DNA from: Clostridia bacterium
GTDB taxonomy: Bacteria > Bacillota > Clostridia > Oscillospirales > Acutalibacteraceae
Reading direction: 5' to 3'
NCBI GenBank assembly: GCA_017380575.1
Contig: JAFODS010000019.1
Span: forward strand, 1 to 64,000
Length of the DNA stretch: 64,000 nt
The translations under genes were made by a program, and so were the position numbers. Positions 41,397 through 50,469 of the stretch are shown one piece after another (position 1 is the first letter of the stretch; the number at the start of each line of letters is the position of its first letter). Below the pieces are notes generated by a model. It was not told the origin of the DNA. It saw only the letters and a program-made list of their open reading frames with translations, and did no database searches.

Positions 41397-41425
41397 TTGA
41401 AAAATTGGGTAAAATATGATACTAT
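41397..41425 (+). promoter_or_regulatory. SigA-type promoter of the ThuA-like gene
   Basis: TTGAAA, 17-base spacer, TACTAT, 22 bases before the ATG at 41448. Confidence 0.7.
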
Positions 41426-41447
41426 TTTTACACGGAGGTGCATTTTT

Positions 41448-42182
41448 ATGATTAATGTAACAGTATGGAACGAACATATTCAGGATAAGTCTGACGAAGC
41501 TGTAATCAAGGTCTATCCTGACGGAATAAATGCCTGTATCGCAGGTTTCCTCGGTAAAGATGAGGAGCTTAATATAAGATGTGCAACTCAGGATGAACCC
41601 GAGTGCGGTCTTCCCGATGAGGTGCTTGACAATACTGATGTGCTTATCTGGTGGGCACATTGCGGTCACGCAGATGTACCTGACGAGCTTGTATCAAAAA
41701 TTCAGGACAGAGTGCTCAGAGGTATGGGTATAATCCTTCTTCACTCTGCTCATTATTCAAAGATTTTCCAGCGACTTATGGGAACAACCTGCTCACTTAA
41801 ATGGCGCGAAGGCGACAGAGAAAGAATCTGGAACATTAACCCGAATCACCCGATTGCAAAGGGTATCGGCGAGTTTATATATCTTGATGTTGAGGAAATG
41901 TACGGTGAACGTTTCGATATTCCTCAGCCTGACGAGCTTGTTTTCCTCGGTTGGTTCGGTGGAGGAGAAGTGTTCCGTTCAGGTTGCTGTTGGAACAGAG
42001 GTCTCGGTAAAGTGTTCTACTTCCAGCCGGGTCACGAAACAAGTCCGACATTCCACAACAAGGATATTCAGACTGTTATAACAAATGCCGTTCATTGGGC
42101 AGCACCTGAGAAAATTCAGGCAGAGCCGATTGATGCTCCATGGAGTGAATCGCCCGAAAAAATACTTAATGAGAATAAATAA
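41448..42182 (+). CDS. ThuA-like (trehalose utilization) domain protein
   Basis: A 244-residue class I glutamine-amidotransferase-fold protein of the ThuA family. Typical stretches are VLIWWAHCGHADVP, GIILLHSAHYSKIF and the C-terminal KVFYFQPGHETSPTFHNKD (19). In rhizobia, ThuA works in oxidation of trehalose and related disaccharides to 3-keto forms; in gut bacteria such proteins often accompany sugar oxidoreductases. No Gfo/Idh partner is adjacent here. GGAGGTG precedes the ATG. Confidence 0.85.
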   Translation: MINVTVWNEHIQDKSDEAVIKVYPDGINACIAGFLGKDEELNIRCATQDEPECGLPDEVLDNTDVLIWWAHCGHADVPDELVSKIQDRVLRGMGIILLHSAHYSKIFQRLMGTTCSLKWREGDRERIWNINPNHPIAKGIGEFIYLDVEEMYGERFDIPQPDELVFLGWFGGGEVFRSGCCWNRGLGKVFYFQPGHETSPTFHNKDIQTVITNAVHWAAPEKIQAEPIDAPWSESPEKILNENK

Positions 42183-42183
42183 C

Positions 42184-42216
42184 CGTTAGCCTCCCATCGG
42201 GAGGCTAATTTAAGGT
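42184..42216 (+). terminator. Weak terminator after the ThuA-like gene
   Basis: A 10-bp stem TTAGCCTCCC / GGGAGGCTAA with a very short loop; only three T residues follow, so read-through into rlmA is likely. Confidence 0.6.
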
Positions 42217-42226
42217 AGTGGTTTAA

Positions 42227-43051
42227 TTGAAAATAAATTTCAGTTGTCCTGTATGCGGTGGTGTACTTGCTGATGAGGGCAGAACATACCGATGTGAAAA
42301 AAATCATTGTTTCGATAAGGCGAAGCAGGGTTATGTCAATCTTCTGCAGTCGCAGAAATCTTCAAAAAAGCGTCACGGTGACGATACGCTTATGGTTAAA
42401 GCAAGGCAGGATTTCCTTGAGAAAGGCTTCTACAATGACCTTTGCAAAGGACTTATCAATGCAGTTTTGAAAACAGCAAAAGAAGAAACAACACTTATAG
42501 ATCTGGGTTGCGGAGAATGTTGGTATACTTCTCAGCTTTTTGAAAGTCTTTCTGAAAACGGAAATAATCCGTCCGTCTTCGGTATTGATATTTCAAAGCA
42601 GGCACTCATTGCAGGATCAAAAAGATGTAAAGATTTAAAGCTTGCTGTTGCAAGCACCTCGGATATTCCTATGCCCGATGAAAGCTGTGATATCGCAGTT
42701 TGTGTTTTCGCTCCGTATGCAGAGAAAGAGGTACACCGTATTCTTAAAAGGGGAGGCGTATTCATCAAAGCCTTTCCTCTTGAAAATCATCTTATGGGTC
42801 TCAAAAGTGCGATTTATGAGAAACCGTACAAAAACGAGGTCAACGAAGAAACACCTGCAGGGTTTGAACGGATTGATTTTATAAAAACAAACAATTCGAT
42901 AACCCTTGAAACAAACGAAGATATAATCAATCTGTTCAAAATGACACCGTACTATTATAAAACAGGACGTGCAGATCAGATGAAGCTTGAAAAGCTCAGC
43001 TTCCTTGAAACCGAGACTGAATTTGGCATTGTCATTTACAAAAAAGTGTAA
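42227..43051 (+). CDS. rlmA: 23S rRNA (guanine-N1)-methyltransferase
   Basis: A 274-residue methyltransferase of the RlmA(I/II) family, which methylates G745 or G748 in 23S rRNA. The N-terminal zinc finger CPVCGG...CEKNHCFD and the family stretch FDKAKQGYVNLL are present, followed by a Rossmann fold with SAM motif LIDLGCGECWY and IPMPDESCDIAVCVFAP. The start is a TTG with AAGG about 11 bases and GTGG about 6 bases ahead. RlmA(II) members modify tylosin/macrolide binding regions; which base this enzyme uses is not readable. Confidence 0.88.
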   Translation: MKINFSCPVCGGVLADEGRTYRCEKNHCFDKAKQGYVNLLQSQKSSKKRHGDDTLMVKARQDFLEKGFYNDLCKGLINAVLKTAKEETTLIDLGCGECWYTSQLFESLSENGNNPSVFGIDISKQALIAGSKRCKDLKLAVASTSDIPMPDESCDIAVCVFAPYAEKEVHRILKRGGVFIKAFPLENHLMGLKSAIYEKPYKNEVNEETPAGFERIDFIKTNNSITLETNEDIINLFKMTPYYYKTGRADQMKLEKLSFLETETEFGIVIYKKV

Positions 43052-43058
43052 AAAACAG

Positions 43059-43087
43059 TTGTTTTTATTCGTTATATATTGTATAAT
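43059..43087 (+). promoter_or_regulatory. Promoter of the kinase/GH4 operon
   Basis: TTGTTT, 17-base spacer, TATAAT, about 80 bases before the kinase start. Confidence 0.65.
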
Positions 43088-43166
43088 GTTATTGTGTATA
43101 TTTATGTGCACAAAACGACTCATTTACTTTTAAAGTTTTTGAAATAAAATCAAAGGAGATACCGAA

Positions 43167-44105
43167 TTGAGTTACTACATTGGTGTTGACGGTGGCGGAA
43201 CAAAAACCGCTTATGCCCTTTTTGATGAGGACAAAAAAATTGTTGCTATGGTCAAAGGACCGGGAAGCAACCACGAAAATATGGAAGGAAGCTTCGACGA
43301 GGCAGCAGATATCATCTGGGACGGTCTTAAGAGCCTTACAAAAGAAGCAGGAATTTCAATTAAGGATGTTTCTTTTACTCTTATGGGTCTTGCAGGCATT
43401 GACCATCAGTTCCAGCACGACGAGATGACAAAGCGTCTTCTTGATTACGGCCTTGAAAATTTCGAAATCTATAATGACGGCTTTATCGTTGTAAAGGCAG
43501 GCTCAACAGGCCCCGCAGCAATCGGCTTCAACTGCGGTACAGGTACTTGCTGTAACGCTATCGATAACGACGGTAAGATGCTTCAGCTTGCAGGTCTTTC
43601 AGAGTATTCAGGTGACGTTGGTAACGGTCATTGGATTGCTACTCAGGCTTATAAGATTGTTTATGATGACGTATATCTCGGTCTTCGTAAGACTGCAGTT
43701 ACAAAAATGGTGTTTGATGAGTATTCACTCTCTTCAAAGGAAGAATTCCTTGCACTTGTTTCAAAGTTTGAGGAAGATGATGCTGATACATTCATCATGC
43801 GTCTTATCGACTTCTTCTTTGATGCAGCAAAGCTTGGCGACAAGGTAGTGCTTGATATCATCGACGAAATGGCAGAAAGAGGAGCAGCACTTATAACTGC
43901 TCACCTTAACACACTTAACTTCACTGATGAAGTTGTTGAGGTTGTTCTTTCAGGTTCAATCCACACAAAGCTTCCGTCAGAAATTTACCTTAAGGCTCTT
44001 ATGGATAAGGCAGTTATGGCGAGCGGCAGAAAGCTCAGCTTCATTAAGCTCACACAGCCTCCTGTTACAGGTTGTGTAAATTGGATTTTCCAGCAGTATA
44101 AATAA
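43167..44105 (+). CDS. BadF/BcrA-type sugar kinase (N-acetylglucosamine kinase-like)
   Basis: A 312-residue ASKHA-fold ATPase. The phosphate-1 motif YIGVDGGGTKTAYALFD, the connecting LMGLAGID, and FNCGTGTCCNAI with GDVGNGHWIA fit the N-acetylglucosamine kinase branch of the BadF family. It starts with TTG behind AAAGGAG. It is 15 bases before a GH4 6-phospho-glycosidase gene, so it may phosphorylate a sugar or disaccharide imported without a PTS and hand it to GH4. No PTS gene lies in the window. Confidence 0.82.
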   Translation: MSYYIGVDGGGTKTAYALFDEDKKIVAMVKGPGSNHENMEGSFDEAADIIWDGLKSLTKEAGISIKDVSFTLMGLAGIDHQFQHDEMTKRLLDYGLENFEIYNDGFIVVKAGSTGPAAIGFNCGTGTCCNAIDNDGKMLQLAGLSEYSGDVGNGHWIATQAYKIVYDDVYLGLRKTAVTKMVFDEYSLSSKEEFLALVSKFEEDDADTFIMRLIDFFFDAAKLGDKVVLDIIDEMAERGAALITAHLNTLNFTDEVVEVVLSGSIHTKLPSEIYLKALMDKAVMASGRKLSFIKLTQPPVTGCVNWIFQQYK

Positions 44106-44120
44106 GAAAGGGTTTTTCAA

Positions 44121-45401
44121 ATGAAAGAAATTACAGTTGCTGTTATCGGCTCCGGTAGTACATATTGTCCCGAACTCGTAGACGGTTTCCTCAAGGCTCA
44201 GGACACACTCAAGCTCAAGAAGATTTCTTTTATGGATATCGACGAGAGAAAACGTAATATAGTAGGTAATCTTTGCATCCGTATGCTTGAAAAAGCAGGT
44301 GTTGATTGCGAAGTTGTTATAACAGACGATGTTGATACAGCTCTTCAGGGTGCAGATTTCGTTGTTACACAGATTCGTGTAGGTAAGCTTCCGGCACGTC
44401 ATCTTGACGAAAGTATCCCGAAGAAGTACGGTCTTATCGGTCAGGAAACAACAGGTATCGGCGGTATGTTCAAGGCTCTTCGAACAATTCCTGTTATCAA
44501 GCATATCTGCGAAAGAATTGAAGCAATCTGCCCCGATGCATGGCTTATCAACTTCACAAATCCCTCAGGTATTATTACTGAGTTCGTTCTTAACCATACA
44601 AACGTAAAGAATATCGGTCTTTGCAATGTGCCGATCGATATGCTTGACGACGTTAAGGAAATCACAGGCGAGGATGTTGACATCGAGTACGTTGGTCTTA
44701 ACCACCTCAGCTGGATCACATCAGTAAAGAAGAACGGCGAGGAACTTCTTCCCGGTCTTATCGAGTCAGGTTTCTCACCGAAGGTTATGGCTAACATCAA
44801 GGATGACGGCTTTGATCTTGATTGCCTCAAGGCTGTTCAGGGTCTTCCCTCATCATATCTTCAGTATTATTACTGCAGAGAGGCAAAGCTTGAGCATCAG
44901 AGAACTGATGACAAAACAAGAGCAGAAGTATGTATGGAAATTGAAGAGCAGCTTCTTGAAATGTACAATGACGAAGAGCTCTGCATCAAGCCTGCACTTC
45001 TTGACAAGCGTGGCGGACACAAGTATTCACTTGCTGCTGTTTCGCTTATCAACTCTCTTGCAAACGACGTAAACGATATTCAGGTTGTAAACGTTAAGAA
45101 TAACGGCACACTTGACTTCCTTGATGATGACGCAATTATCGAAGCTCCGTCAGTAATCGGTGCAGACTGTGCAAAGCCGGTTAAGGTTGAAAACTTCAAA
45201 AATCAGCACATCATCGCTCTTATGAGAGTTGTTAAGGCTTACGAGAAGTTCACGGTTGAAGCTGCAACAACAGGCTCAGACGAGGCTGCAATCAAAGGCT
45301 TGCTTGTTCATCCTCTTGTTGGTGATTGGGAGAAGGCAACAAAGTGCTACGCTGAAATGAAGGAAGCTCACAAGGATTATCTTCCTGAATTTGAGTTTTA
45401 A
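44121..45401 (+). CDS. GH4 6-phospho-beta-glucosidase-like enzyme
   Basis: A 426-residue NAD+- and Mn2+-dependent glycosidase of family 4, which works by a redox-elimination route. The Rossmann start VAVIGSGSTYCPELVDG, the INFTNPSGI loop, GLCNVP (metal-binding Cys) and GLNHLSW (metal-binding His) are diagnostic; CNVP rather than CHSV/CHxxE points to the phospho-beta-glucosidase subgroup. AAAGGG lies ahead of the ATG. It is in an operon with the BadF-type kinase. Confidence 0.9.
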   Translation: MKEITVAVIGSGSTYCPELVDGFLKAQDTLKLKKISFMDIDERKRNIVGNLCIRMLEKAGVDCEVVITDDVDTALQGADFVVTQIRVGKLPARHLDESIPKKYGLIGQETTGIGGMFKALRTIPVIKHICERIEAICPDAWLINFTNPSGIITEFVLNHTNVKNIGLCNVPIDMLDDVKEITGEDVDIEYVGLNHLSWITSVKKNGEELLPGLIESGFSPKVMANIKDDGFDLDCLKAVQGLPSSYLQYYYCREAKLEHQRTDDKTRAEVCMEIEEQLLEMYNDEELCIKPALLDKRGGHKYSLAAVSLINSLANDVNDIQVVNVKNNGTLDFLDDDAIIEAPSVIGADCAKPVKVENFKNQHIIALMRVVKAYEKFTVEAATTGSDEAAIKGLLVHPLVGDWEKATKCYAEMKEAHKDYLPEFEF

Positions 45402-45418
45402 TAATTAAACAAAAGATA

Positions 45419-45459
45419 AAACGCAGGTTTCGTTCTGAAACCTGCGTTAAATTTTTATT
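45419..45459. terminator. Bidirectional terminator between convergent genes
   Basis: A 12-bp stem AACGCAGGTTTC / GAAACCTGCGTT, followed by AAATTTTTATTTT. Confidence 0.85.
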
Positions 45460-47020
45460 TTCTGATTTCTTCTTTCGGTGGATTGCCTTTGGCTATATCG
45501 AACCAGAATTCTACTCCGTCTTTAGCATTAACAACACCGCACTGCTGTGAATGTGCGTCCTGTACTGCCTTCACAATTGAAAGACCGAGTCCGAAATGAC
45601 CTTCAGAGCGAAGTCGTGCGGCATCCTGACGGTAAAAGCTGTCCCAGAGCTTCTGTATGGCTTCCTGCGGAAGAGGATCGCCTGTATTGAAAACAACAAC
45701 TCTGTAACTCATTCCGACATCTTCAACGCTGAATTCGATACGCTTTTCGTCACCACCGATGTAGGAAACGGCATTTGAAATAAGGTTGTTGATAACGAAC
45801 TGAAGCTTTGAAACGTCAGCGTATCCGTAAATATCTTCTTTGATACTATTAACAGCGGAAATTTCATTCTTATCAAAAATCTTTGTGTGAAGCTTCATTC
45901 GCTCATCAATAAAATCATTGATAAGAAAATCGCTGAAACAAAGCTCATCAGTGTGCTGAATGTTTGAAAGACTCATCATATTAACAACAAGGTCAGTCAT
46001 TCTTGCACATTCATCAATAATTGTATCGCAATATTCGTTTGTTGCCTTTTCGTCATCAAGAACAAATTTTATACCCTCAGCGTAACCCTGGATGATTGAA
46101 ATAGGAGTTTTAAGCTCGTGCGAAGTGTCAGCAATGAACTTTGCACGGGATTTTTGCTCAATATCCTTATCTTTAAGCTGTGCAGCAAGGAATTCCGATT
46201 TTTCAAGAAGCCTTTCCTGAGTAAGCATAAGCGACTCGTAAAGCGTGTTGATATTAAGAATTGCTTCTTCGGTTTCGGTACGAAGGATTCCTTTACGCAC
46301 AGGGATACGTATGTTTTTGTCTTTTTCTTCTGCCATAATCTTTGTGCCGTAAACAATGTCGTTAATCGGCTTTGTGATTTTGGTAATATAAAAATAAACA
46401 GCGATAGAAACAGCAATAAAGATAACAGTTGTTATAATTACGGCAGAAATAGAAATAGATTTCGCCATTGCATCAATGAGAGAATATTCAACAGCAGTTA
46501 TAAAAATATACTCACCGCTATCAGAGGGGGTAACAAGAACAAAAAAGCTTTTATCCGTGGTTTTGTTTCTTGAAATTCCGGCAAATGTTTTATCTTCGTA
46601 TTCCTGAATAAGCTCAAACTCAGAAGCGGAGTATCCGATAACCGGATTAAATGTTTCAAGTGTGTTATGTTCATTTGTTTTGTTAAACATAACACCGTGA
46701 TAACACTTTGAATAGACATTGTCGGTATATTCATTTGTACTTTTGTTTTTTGAATAGATTTCAATAACTACGTCGTGACTGACTTCTGTTTTTGAAATTT
46801 TTTCAAGGGCATCATCCGCAAGCAGGTTTATGTCCTGCAATTTCTGTCCCGCAGCTCTCATTTCAAACATTTTTGCACTTTCTATCATACTCACATAAAA
46901 AGAGCTTGAAGAAAAAAGAGTAACGGAAATAATCAGGAAGAAAATCAGTATAAACTGAACAAAAACCTGAATACGGACATCGGGGAAAAACTTAAAACGT
47001 TTATGCTTGTAAGAAGCCAA
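45455..47020 (-). CDS. Sensor histidine kinase
   Basis: A 521-residue membrane kinase. Two membrane helices (about 15-37 and 185-208) enclose an extracytoplasmic sensor domain; a HAMP-like linker follows. The H-box is DTSHELKTPISII, the N-box LQFVINNLISNAVSYIG, and the G-box GLGLSIVKAVQD; all key residues are kept. The start is a TTG two bases after the response regulator stop, with GAGGTG ahead. It is of the EnvZ/VanS general type; the signal is unknown. Confidence 0.9.
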   Translation of the reverse strand: MASYKHKRFKFFPDVRIQVFVQFILIFFLIISVTLFSSSSFYVSMIESAKMFEMRAAGQKLQDINLLADDALEKISKTEVSHDVVIEIYSKNKSTNEYTDNVYSKCYHGVMFNKTNEHNTLETFNPVIGYSASEFELIQEYEDKTFAGISRNKTTDKSFFVLVTPSDSGEYIFITAVEYSLIDAMAKSISISAVIITTVIFIAVSIAVYFYITKITKPINDIVYGTKIMAEEKDKNIRIPVRKGILRTETEEAILNINTLYESLMLTQERLLEKSEFLAAQLKDKDIEQKSRAKFIADTSHELKTPISIIQGYAEGIKFVLDDEKATNEYCDTIIDECARMTDLVVNMMSLSNIQHTDELCFSDFLINDFIDERMKLHTKIFDKNEISAVNSIKEDIYGYADVSKLQFVINNLISNAVSYIGGDEKRIEFSVEDVGMSYRVVVFNTGDPLPQEAIQKLWDSFYRQDAARLRSEGHFGLGLSIVKAVQDAHSQQCGVVNAKDGVEFWFDIAKGNPPKEEIRK

Positions 47021-47022
47021 AA

Positions 47023-47706
47023 TCAGTTCACCTCAATTTTGTATCCGATACCGTAAATCGTTTTAAGGTGGGCAACGCCCCAGTTACCTAACTTTCCGCG
47101 AAGACGTGCAACGTGTGAGTCGACGTTACGTGCATCACCGACGTAGTCATAACCCCAGATATCGTCAAGAAGCTGTTCTCTTGTGTAAACGCGTCCGCGG
47201 CTTGAAATAAGCTTCTGAAGAATGTTGTACTCCTTGAGTGTAAGCTCAATTGTTTCGTCATCAATAGTGACCTGATGAGCCTCGTTATTCATAACAAGAC
47301 CGTCAAGGCTGATGATGTCCTTTTCGTTTTTCATAACCCTTGAGTTCGCACGTCTTAAAAGTGCATCGATTCTTTTCATAAGAACAGTAGGGCTGAAGGG
47401 CTTTGTGACGTAATCGTCAGCACCTGCATCAAATCCCGTAATCTCGTCATATTCAGCACTTCTTGCAGTAAGAAGAATGATGGGAACGGAAGATGATTTG
47501 CGGATCTGTCGGCAAAGCTCCCAACCGTCAATTTCGGGAATCATTATGTCAAGAAGGCAAAGCTCAATTTTAGGATCGGTATTGAAAATATCAAGAGCTT
47601 CTTTGCCTGTTGAAGCTTCAATAGGTTCGTGGCCTGAACGTCTTAAAAAGTCGCAGACGAGGCGTCTGAGCTTGCTCTCGTCATCAGCAATAAGTACTCG
47701 TGCCAT
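47023..47706 (-). CDS. OmpR/PhoB-family response regulator
   Basis: A 227-residue DNA-binding regulator. The receiver domain has the acidic pair (LIADDES), phospho-acceptor Asp in LLDIMIPEIDGW, Thr/Ser in LLTARS and Lys in YVTKPFSP. The C-terminal winged helix reads ILQKLISSRGRVYTREQLL then VDSHVARLRGKL. ATG at 47706 follows AAGGAG. First gene of the two-component operon, paired with the kinase at 45455. Confidence 0.93.
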   Translation of the reverse strand: MARVLIADDESKLRRLVCDFLRRSGHEPIEASTGKEALDIFNTDPKIELCLLDIMIPEIDGWELCRQIRKSSSVPIILLTARSAEYDEITGFDAGADDYVTKPFSPTVLMKRIDALLRRANSRVMKNEKDIISLDGLVMNNEAHQVTIDDETIELTLKEYNILQKLISSRGRVYTREQLLDDIWGYDYVGDARNVDSHVARLRGKLGNWGVAHLKTIYGIGYKIEVN

Positions 47707-47728
47707 AGAAACACTCCTTATTTTATAC

Positions 47729-47758
47729 ATTATATATGATGATTTTACCATATTTCAA
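47729..47758 (-). promoter_or_regulatory. SigA-type promoter of the two-component operon
   Basis: Read leftward: TTGAAA (47758-47753), 18-base spacer, TATAAT (47734-47729). Confidence 0.7.
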
Positions 47759-47771
47759 GCCTTAAGACAAG

Positions 47772-47811
47772 TATAAAATAAAACCGCAGTTTTCACTGCG
47801 GCTTTACGAGT
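47772..47811 (-). terminator. Terminator of the slipin gene
   Basis: An 8- to 11-bp stem around CCGCAGT / ACTGCGG with loop GAAA, with TTTTATTTTA behind it when read leftward. Confidence 0.8.
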
Positions 47812-47815
47812 ATTG

Positions 47816-48745
47816 TTACTTTTTAAGTGTTTCTGCAATTCCTGCAGCAAGGCCTGCAGCTCCCTGAATTTCAGAAGGAATAATAATTTTTGTAGACTGA
47901 CCGTCAGCTGCCTTTTCAAAAGCTTCAAGCTTTCTGAGTGTAAGATAGCCTTCACCTGGGTTAGCCTGATTGATATAATCTATTGCCTGAGCTTCTGCAG
48001 CCTGAATTGTTCTGATTGCCTCAGCTTCACCCTCAGCTTCTCGGATTTTTGATTCCTTGACAGCTTCTGCATGAAGAATAGCGGCACGCTTGTCAGCTTC
48101 GGCAGCAAGGATAAGAGATTCCTTCTTACCTTCAGCAACAAGAATCTGACTTGCCTTTTCACCTTCAGCACGGAGAATGGATTCTCGTCTTTCTCTTTCA
48201 GCCTTCATCTGCTTTTCCATCGCGTCCTGAATTTCTCGGGGCGGAAGAATGTTTTTAAGCTCAACGCGGTTTACTTTGATACCCCACGGGTCAGTTGCTT
48301 CGTCAAGAATTCCTCTTATTTTTGCGTTGATAGTATCTCGTGAAGTGAGAGTGTGGTCGAGCTCAAGCTCACCGATGATGTTACGAAGAGTTGTTGCAGT
48401 AAGATTCTCGATTGCGGAAATCGGATTTTCTACACCGTAGGCATAAAGCTTCGGGTCGGTAATCTGGAAAAATACGACCGTATCAATCTGCATGGTTACG
48501 TTATCTTTTGTGATAACGGGCTGGGGAGGAAAGTCAACAACCTGCTCTTTGAGAGATACATTTCTTGCAATTCTTTCAAAAAACGGAATTTTAATATGAA
48601 ATCCCGTCTGCCAGGTTGTCTGATAAGCACCAAGTCGCTCAATAACATATGCTCTTGATTGGGGAACGATTTTAATGTTAGCAATAGCCAGAACAGTAAT
48701 AACGAGGAGAACAAAAACAACGATTACAATAATTGCATATTCCAT
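47816..48745 (-). CDS. SPFH-domain (slipin/stomatin-like) membrane protein
   Basis: A 309-residue protein with one N-terminal membrane helix (about 4-24) and a band-7/SPFH domain (VPQSRAYVIERLGAY onward), followed by an Ala/Glu-rich helical region (about 180-260). Family members build ring-like membrane scaffolds, organise microdomains and pair with NfeD proteases or scaffold proteins. AAGGAG precedes the ATG. It is 12 bases after the nfeD-like gene. Confidence 0.92.
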   Translation of the reverse strand: MEYAIIVIVVFVLLVITVLAIANIKIVPQSRAYVIERLGAYQTTWQTGFHIKIPFFERIARNVSLKEQVVDFPPQPVITKDNVTMQIDTVVFFQITDPKLYAYGVENPISAIENLTATTLRNIIGELELDHTLTSRDTINAKIRGILDEATDPWGIKVNRVELKNILPPREIQDAMEKQMKAERERRESILRAEGEKASQILVAEGKKESLILAAEADKRAAILHAEAVKESKIREAEGEAEAIRTIQAAEAQAIDYINQANPGEGYLTLRKLEAFEKAADGQSTKIIIPSEIQGAAGLAAGIAETLKK

Positions 48746-48757
48746 AATGACACTCCT

Positions 48758-49177
48758 TTACTTTTTAACAATGAGCTTTGCACCTTCAATTGATTCAATG
48801 GTTACAATTTCGTCCTTTTCAATGTTTGAACCGTCTTTGGTGCGGGCAGTCCATTCAAGACCGCCGACGGTTACAGCTCCTTTGGCGTGAATATTGTCAA
48901 TAGGCTCAACAACAACTGCCTGCTTTCCGATATATCGGTCAGCGTTTGTCGGTACTTTATGCTGCTCTGTAAACCGTTTGACAAAAGGTCTTGTCAGTAA
49001 AAGCGTGATAGCTGATACTGCAACAAAGACTAATACCTGAACCCAGATTTCGGTATGCAGGACATTTGCAATAAGAGCGCCGATTGCACCTACCGTAAAC
49101 CATATAGTTACAAGTTGCACTGTTACAGCCTCGATGACTAAAAAAGCCACGATCAGAGCTATCCATAACCACAGCAT
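48758..49177 (-). CDS. NfeD-like membrane protein
   Basis: A 139-residue short NfeD protein with two or three N-terminal membrane helices (about 2-72) and a C-terminal OB-fold domain (IGKQAVVVEPIDNIHAKG to GAKLIVKK). It lacks the ClpP-like protease part of long NfeD proteins. The ATG at 49177 follows GGAGGTGA. NfeD/slipin operons like this one are common in bacteria. Confidence 0.9.
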   Translation of the reverse strand: MLWLWIALIVAFLVIEAVTVQLVTIWFTVGAIGALIANVLHTEIWVQVLVFVAVSAITLLLTRPFVKRFTEQHKVPTNADRYIGKQAVVVEPIDNIHAKGAVTVGGLEWTARTKDGSNIEKDEIVTIESIEGAKLIVKK

Positions 49178-49202
49178 GCTATCACCTCCGTTCATGTTCA
49201 TT

Positions 49203-49216
49203 CATCGTATACGATG
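49203..49216. promoter_or_regulatory. 14-bp perfect palindrome upstream of the nfeD-slipin operon
   Basis: CATCGTATACGATG lies 26 bases ahead of the NfeD start. It could be an operator or a leader hairpin; nothing else in the 117-base gap stands out. Confidence 0.35.
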
Positions 49217-49294
49217 TTGTCGTTATTTTAACATAATACAGAGGTAGATTTGTTAATAAATTGTGAATTCAGAAAAACTGATGTGCACGTTATT

Positions 49295-49672
49295 TTAAAA
49301 AATATTTTTCAAATCCGGCAGTTCTGTTTCCTTAACGTGTGTCAGCTGATTGATGCATTCGTTAAGCGTTTCAAGGTACTCCTCCATAAGATTCTGATTC
49401 ATATAATCCTTAAGGCATCTGATACCCATTTCAACCTCTTCGAGCTCATAGTGGGTGAGCATTGAAACAAGGAAGGTTTCGTGATTTTCCCATTCATCGA
49501 GTATTTCTTTTGTTCGTGAAGCTTCAATCTTGTTTTGGCTGACTGTCAGTTCACGGTCGTTTTGCATAAGGGTTATCACGCTGTCAATACGGTTACAGAT
49601 TGAAAAATACCCGTAGATTGAAAAAGCCACTGTTGTTATAAGAATGCAGATGGCAATTACAAATCTTTTCAA
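49295..49672 (-). CDS. DUF4363-family protein
   Basis: A 125-residue protein with one N-terminal membrane helix (about 5-25) and a helical outer domain containing WENHETFLVSMLTHYELEEVE. Its TTG start overlaps the DUF421 stop (TTGA), so both are translated together. DUF4363 and DUF421 pairs recur in spore-forming Firmicutes; function unknown. Confidence 0.8.
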   Translation of the reverse strand: MKRFVIAICILITTVAFSIYGYFSICNRIDSVITLMQNDRELTVSQNKIEASRTKEILDEWENHETFLVSMLTHYELEEVEMGIRCLKDYMNQNLMEEYLETLNECINQLTHVKETELPDLKNIF

Positions 49673-50346
49673 GTTTCAATCTCCTTTCTGACAATGCTGT
49701 AATTGCCCATATCATCCGCAAGCATAAACAGAATTTCTTCCTGCTTTACTTTGTTATTTTTCAGGATGTTTTTCAATTTCTTTTCGTCCATGTTGCAATC
49801 TCTGAAGGATTTGCTGATTATCCGTCCGTCATTAATAACCATGCACTGCAAGCTCTTACTTTTTTGCTCAGAATCAAGAGTCTCAGGAGTAATCGGCTGT
49901 TTGTCATCCTTGAGCATAACACTTAACTGACCGTTGGTTTCAATAACGGCAAATTTAACATCATTTATATCGAAAACATCTTTTTGCCTAAGCTGTTCAA
50001 TAAGGTCTTCGGAAGAAAAACGCAGTTGCTTTAGTTTCTTCTGGTCAACTTTTCCGTGACGTATAACAATCATCGGGTTGCCTTCAACCAGTGATCTGAT
50101 TTTTGCGCTTTTAAGGCAGACAGCTGAATTGATGATTTCAAGCGAAACAAGAAGTAACACCGCAAATATTGAATTAACAAGAGGTACACCGTTATCTTCA
50201 ATAGGGATTGAAGCAATTTCCGAAAGCAGAATTGTTATAACAAGCTCCGTCGGTTGGAGTTCCCCAAGCTGCCTTTTTCCCATAAGTCGCATACATACTA
50301 TAATAAAAAAATAAAGTATACTGACTCGAATCAAAGTAATGAGCAT
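49669..50346 (-). CDS. DUF421 (YetF-like) membrane protein
   Basis: A 225-residue protein with three N-terminal membrane helices (about 2-75; motif CMRLMGKRQLGELQPTELV, 19) and a C-terminal cytoplasmic domain (EGNPMIVIRHGKVDQKKL) of the YetF kind. Related Bacillus proteins are linked to spore or general stress. AGGTGAT precedes the ATG. First gene of a two-gene operon, divergent from the radical SAM operon. Confidence 0.88.
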   Translation of the reverse strand: MLITLIRVSILYFFIIVCMRLMGKRQLGELQPTELVITILLSEIASIPIEDNGVPLVNSIFAVLLLVSLEIINSAVCLKSAKIRSLVEGNPMIVIRHGKVDQKKLKQLRFSSEDLIEQLRQKDVFDINDVKFAVIETNGQLSVMLKDDKQPITPETLDSEQKSKSLQCMVINDGRIISKSFRDCNMDEKKLKNILKNNKVKQEEILFMLADDMGNYSIVRKEIET

Positions 50347-50397
50347 ATTATCACCTGAAAATTATTATTTGTCTCATAAATTAAAGTATACCTTCGT

Positions 50398-50426
50398 TTG
50401 ACATTGTTATCATACAATGGTATAAT
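50398..50426 (+). promoter_or_regulatory. Exact consensus SigA promoter of the triple radical SAM operon
   Basis: TTGACA, 17-base spacer, TATAAT. All 12 box bases match, the only such case noticed in the window. The start codon lies 43 bases beyond. Confidence 0.9.
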
Positions 50427-50469
50427 AACTTGATAAAATGCGAAATGTTTTGTTCAGGAGGTGATTGTG

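Noticed and set aside
50347..50469. Precursor peptide for the radical SAM operon
   Set aside because: Looked on both strands here and after 56268; no small ORF with ribosome site and peptide-like leader was seen.
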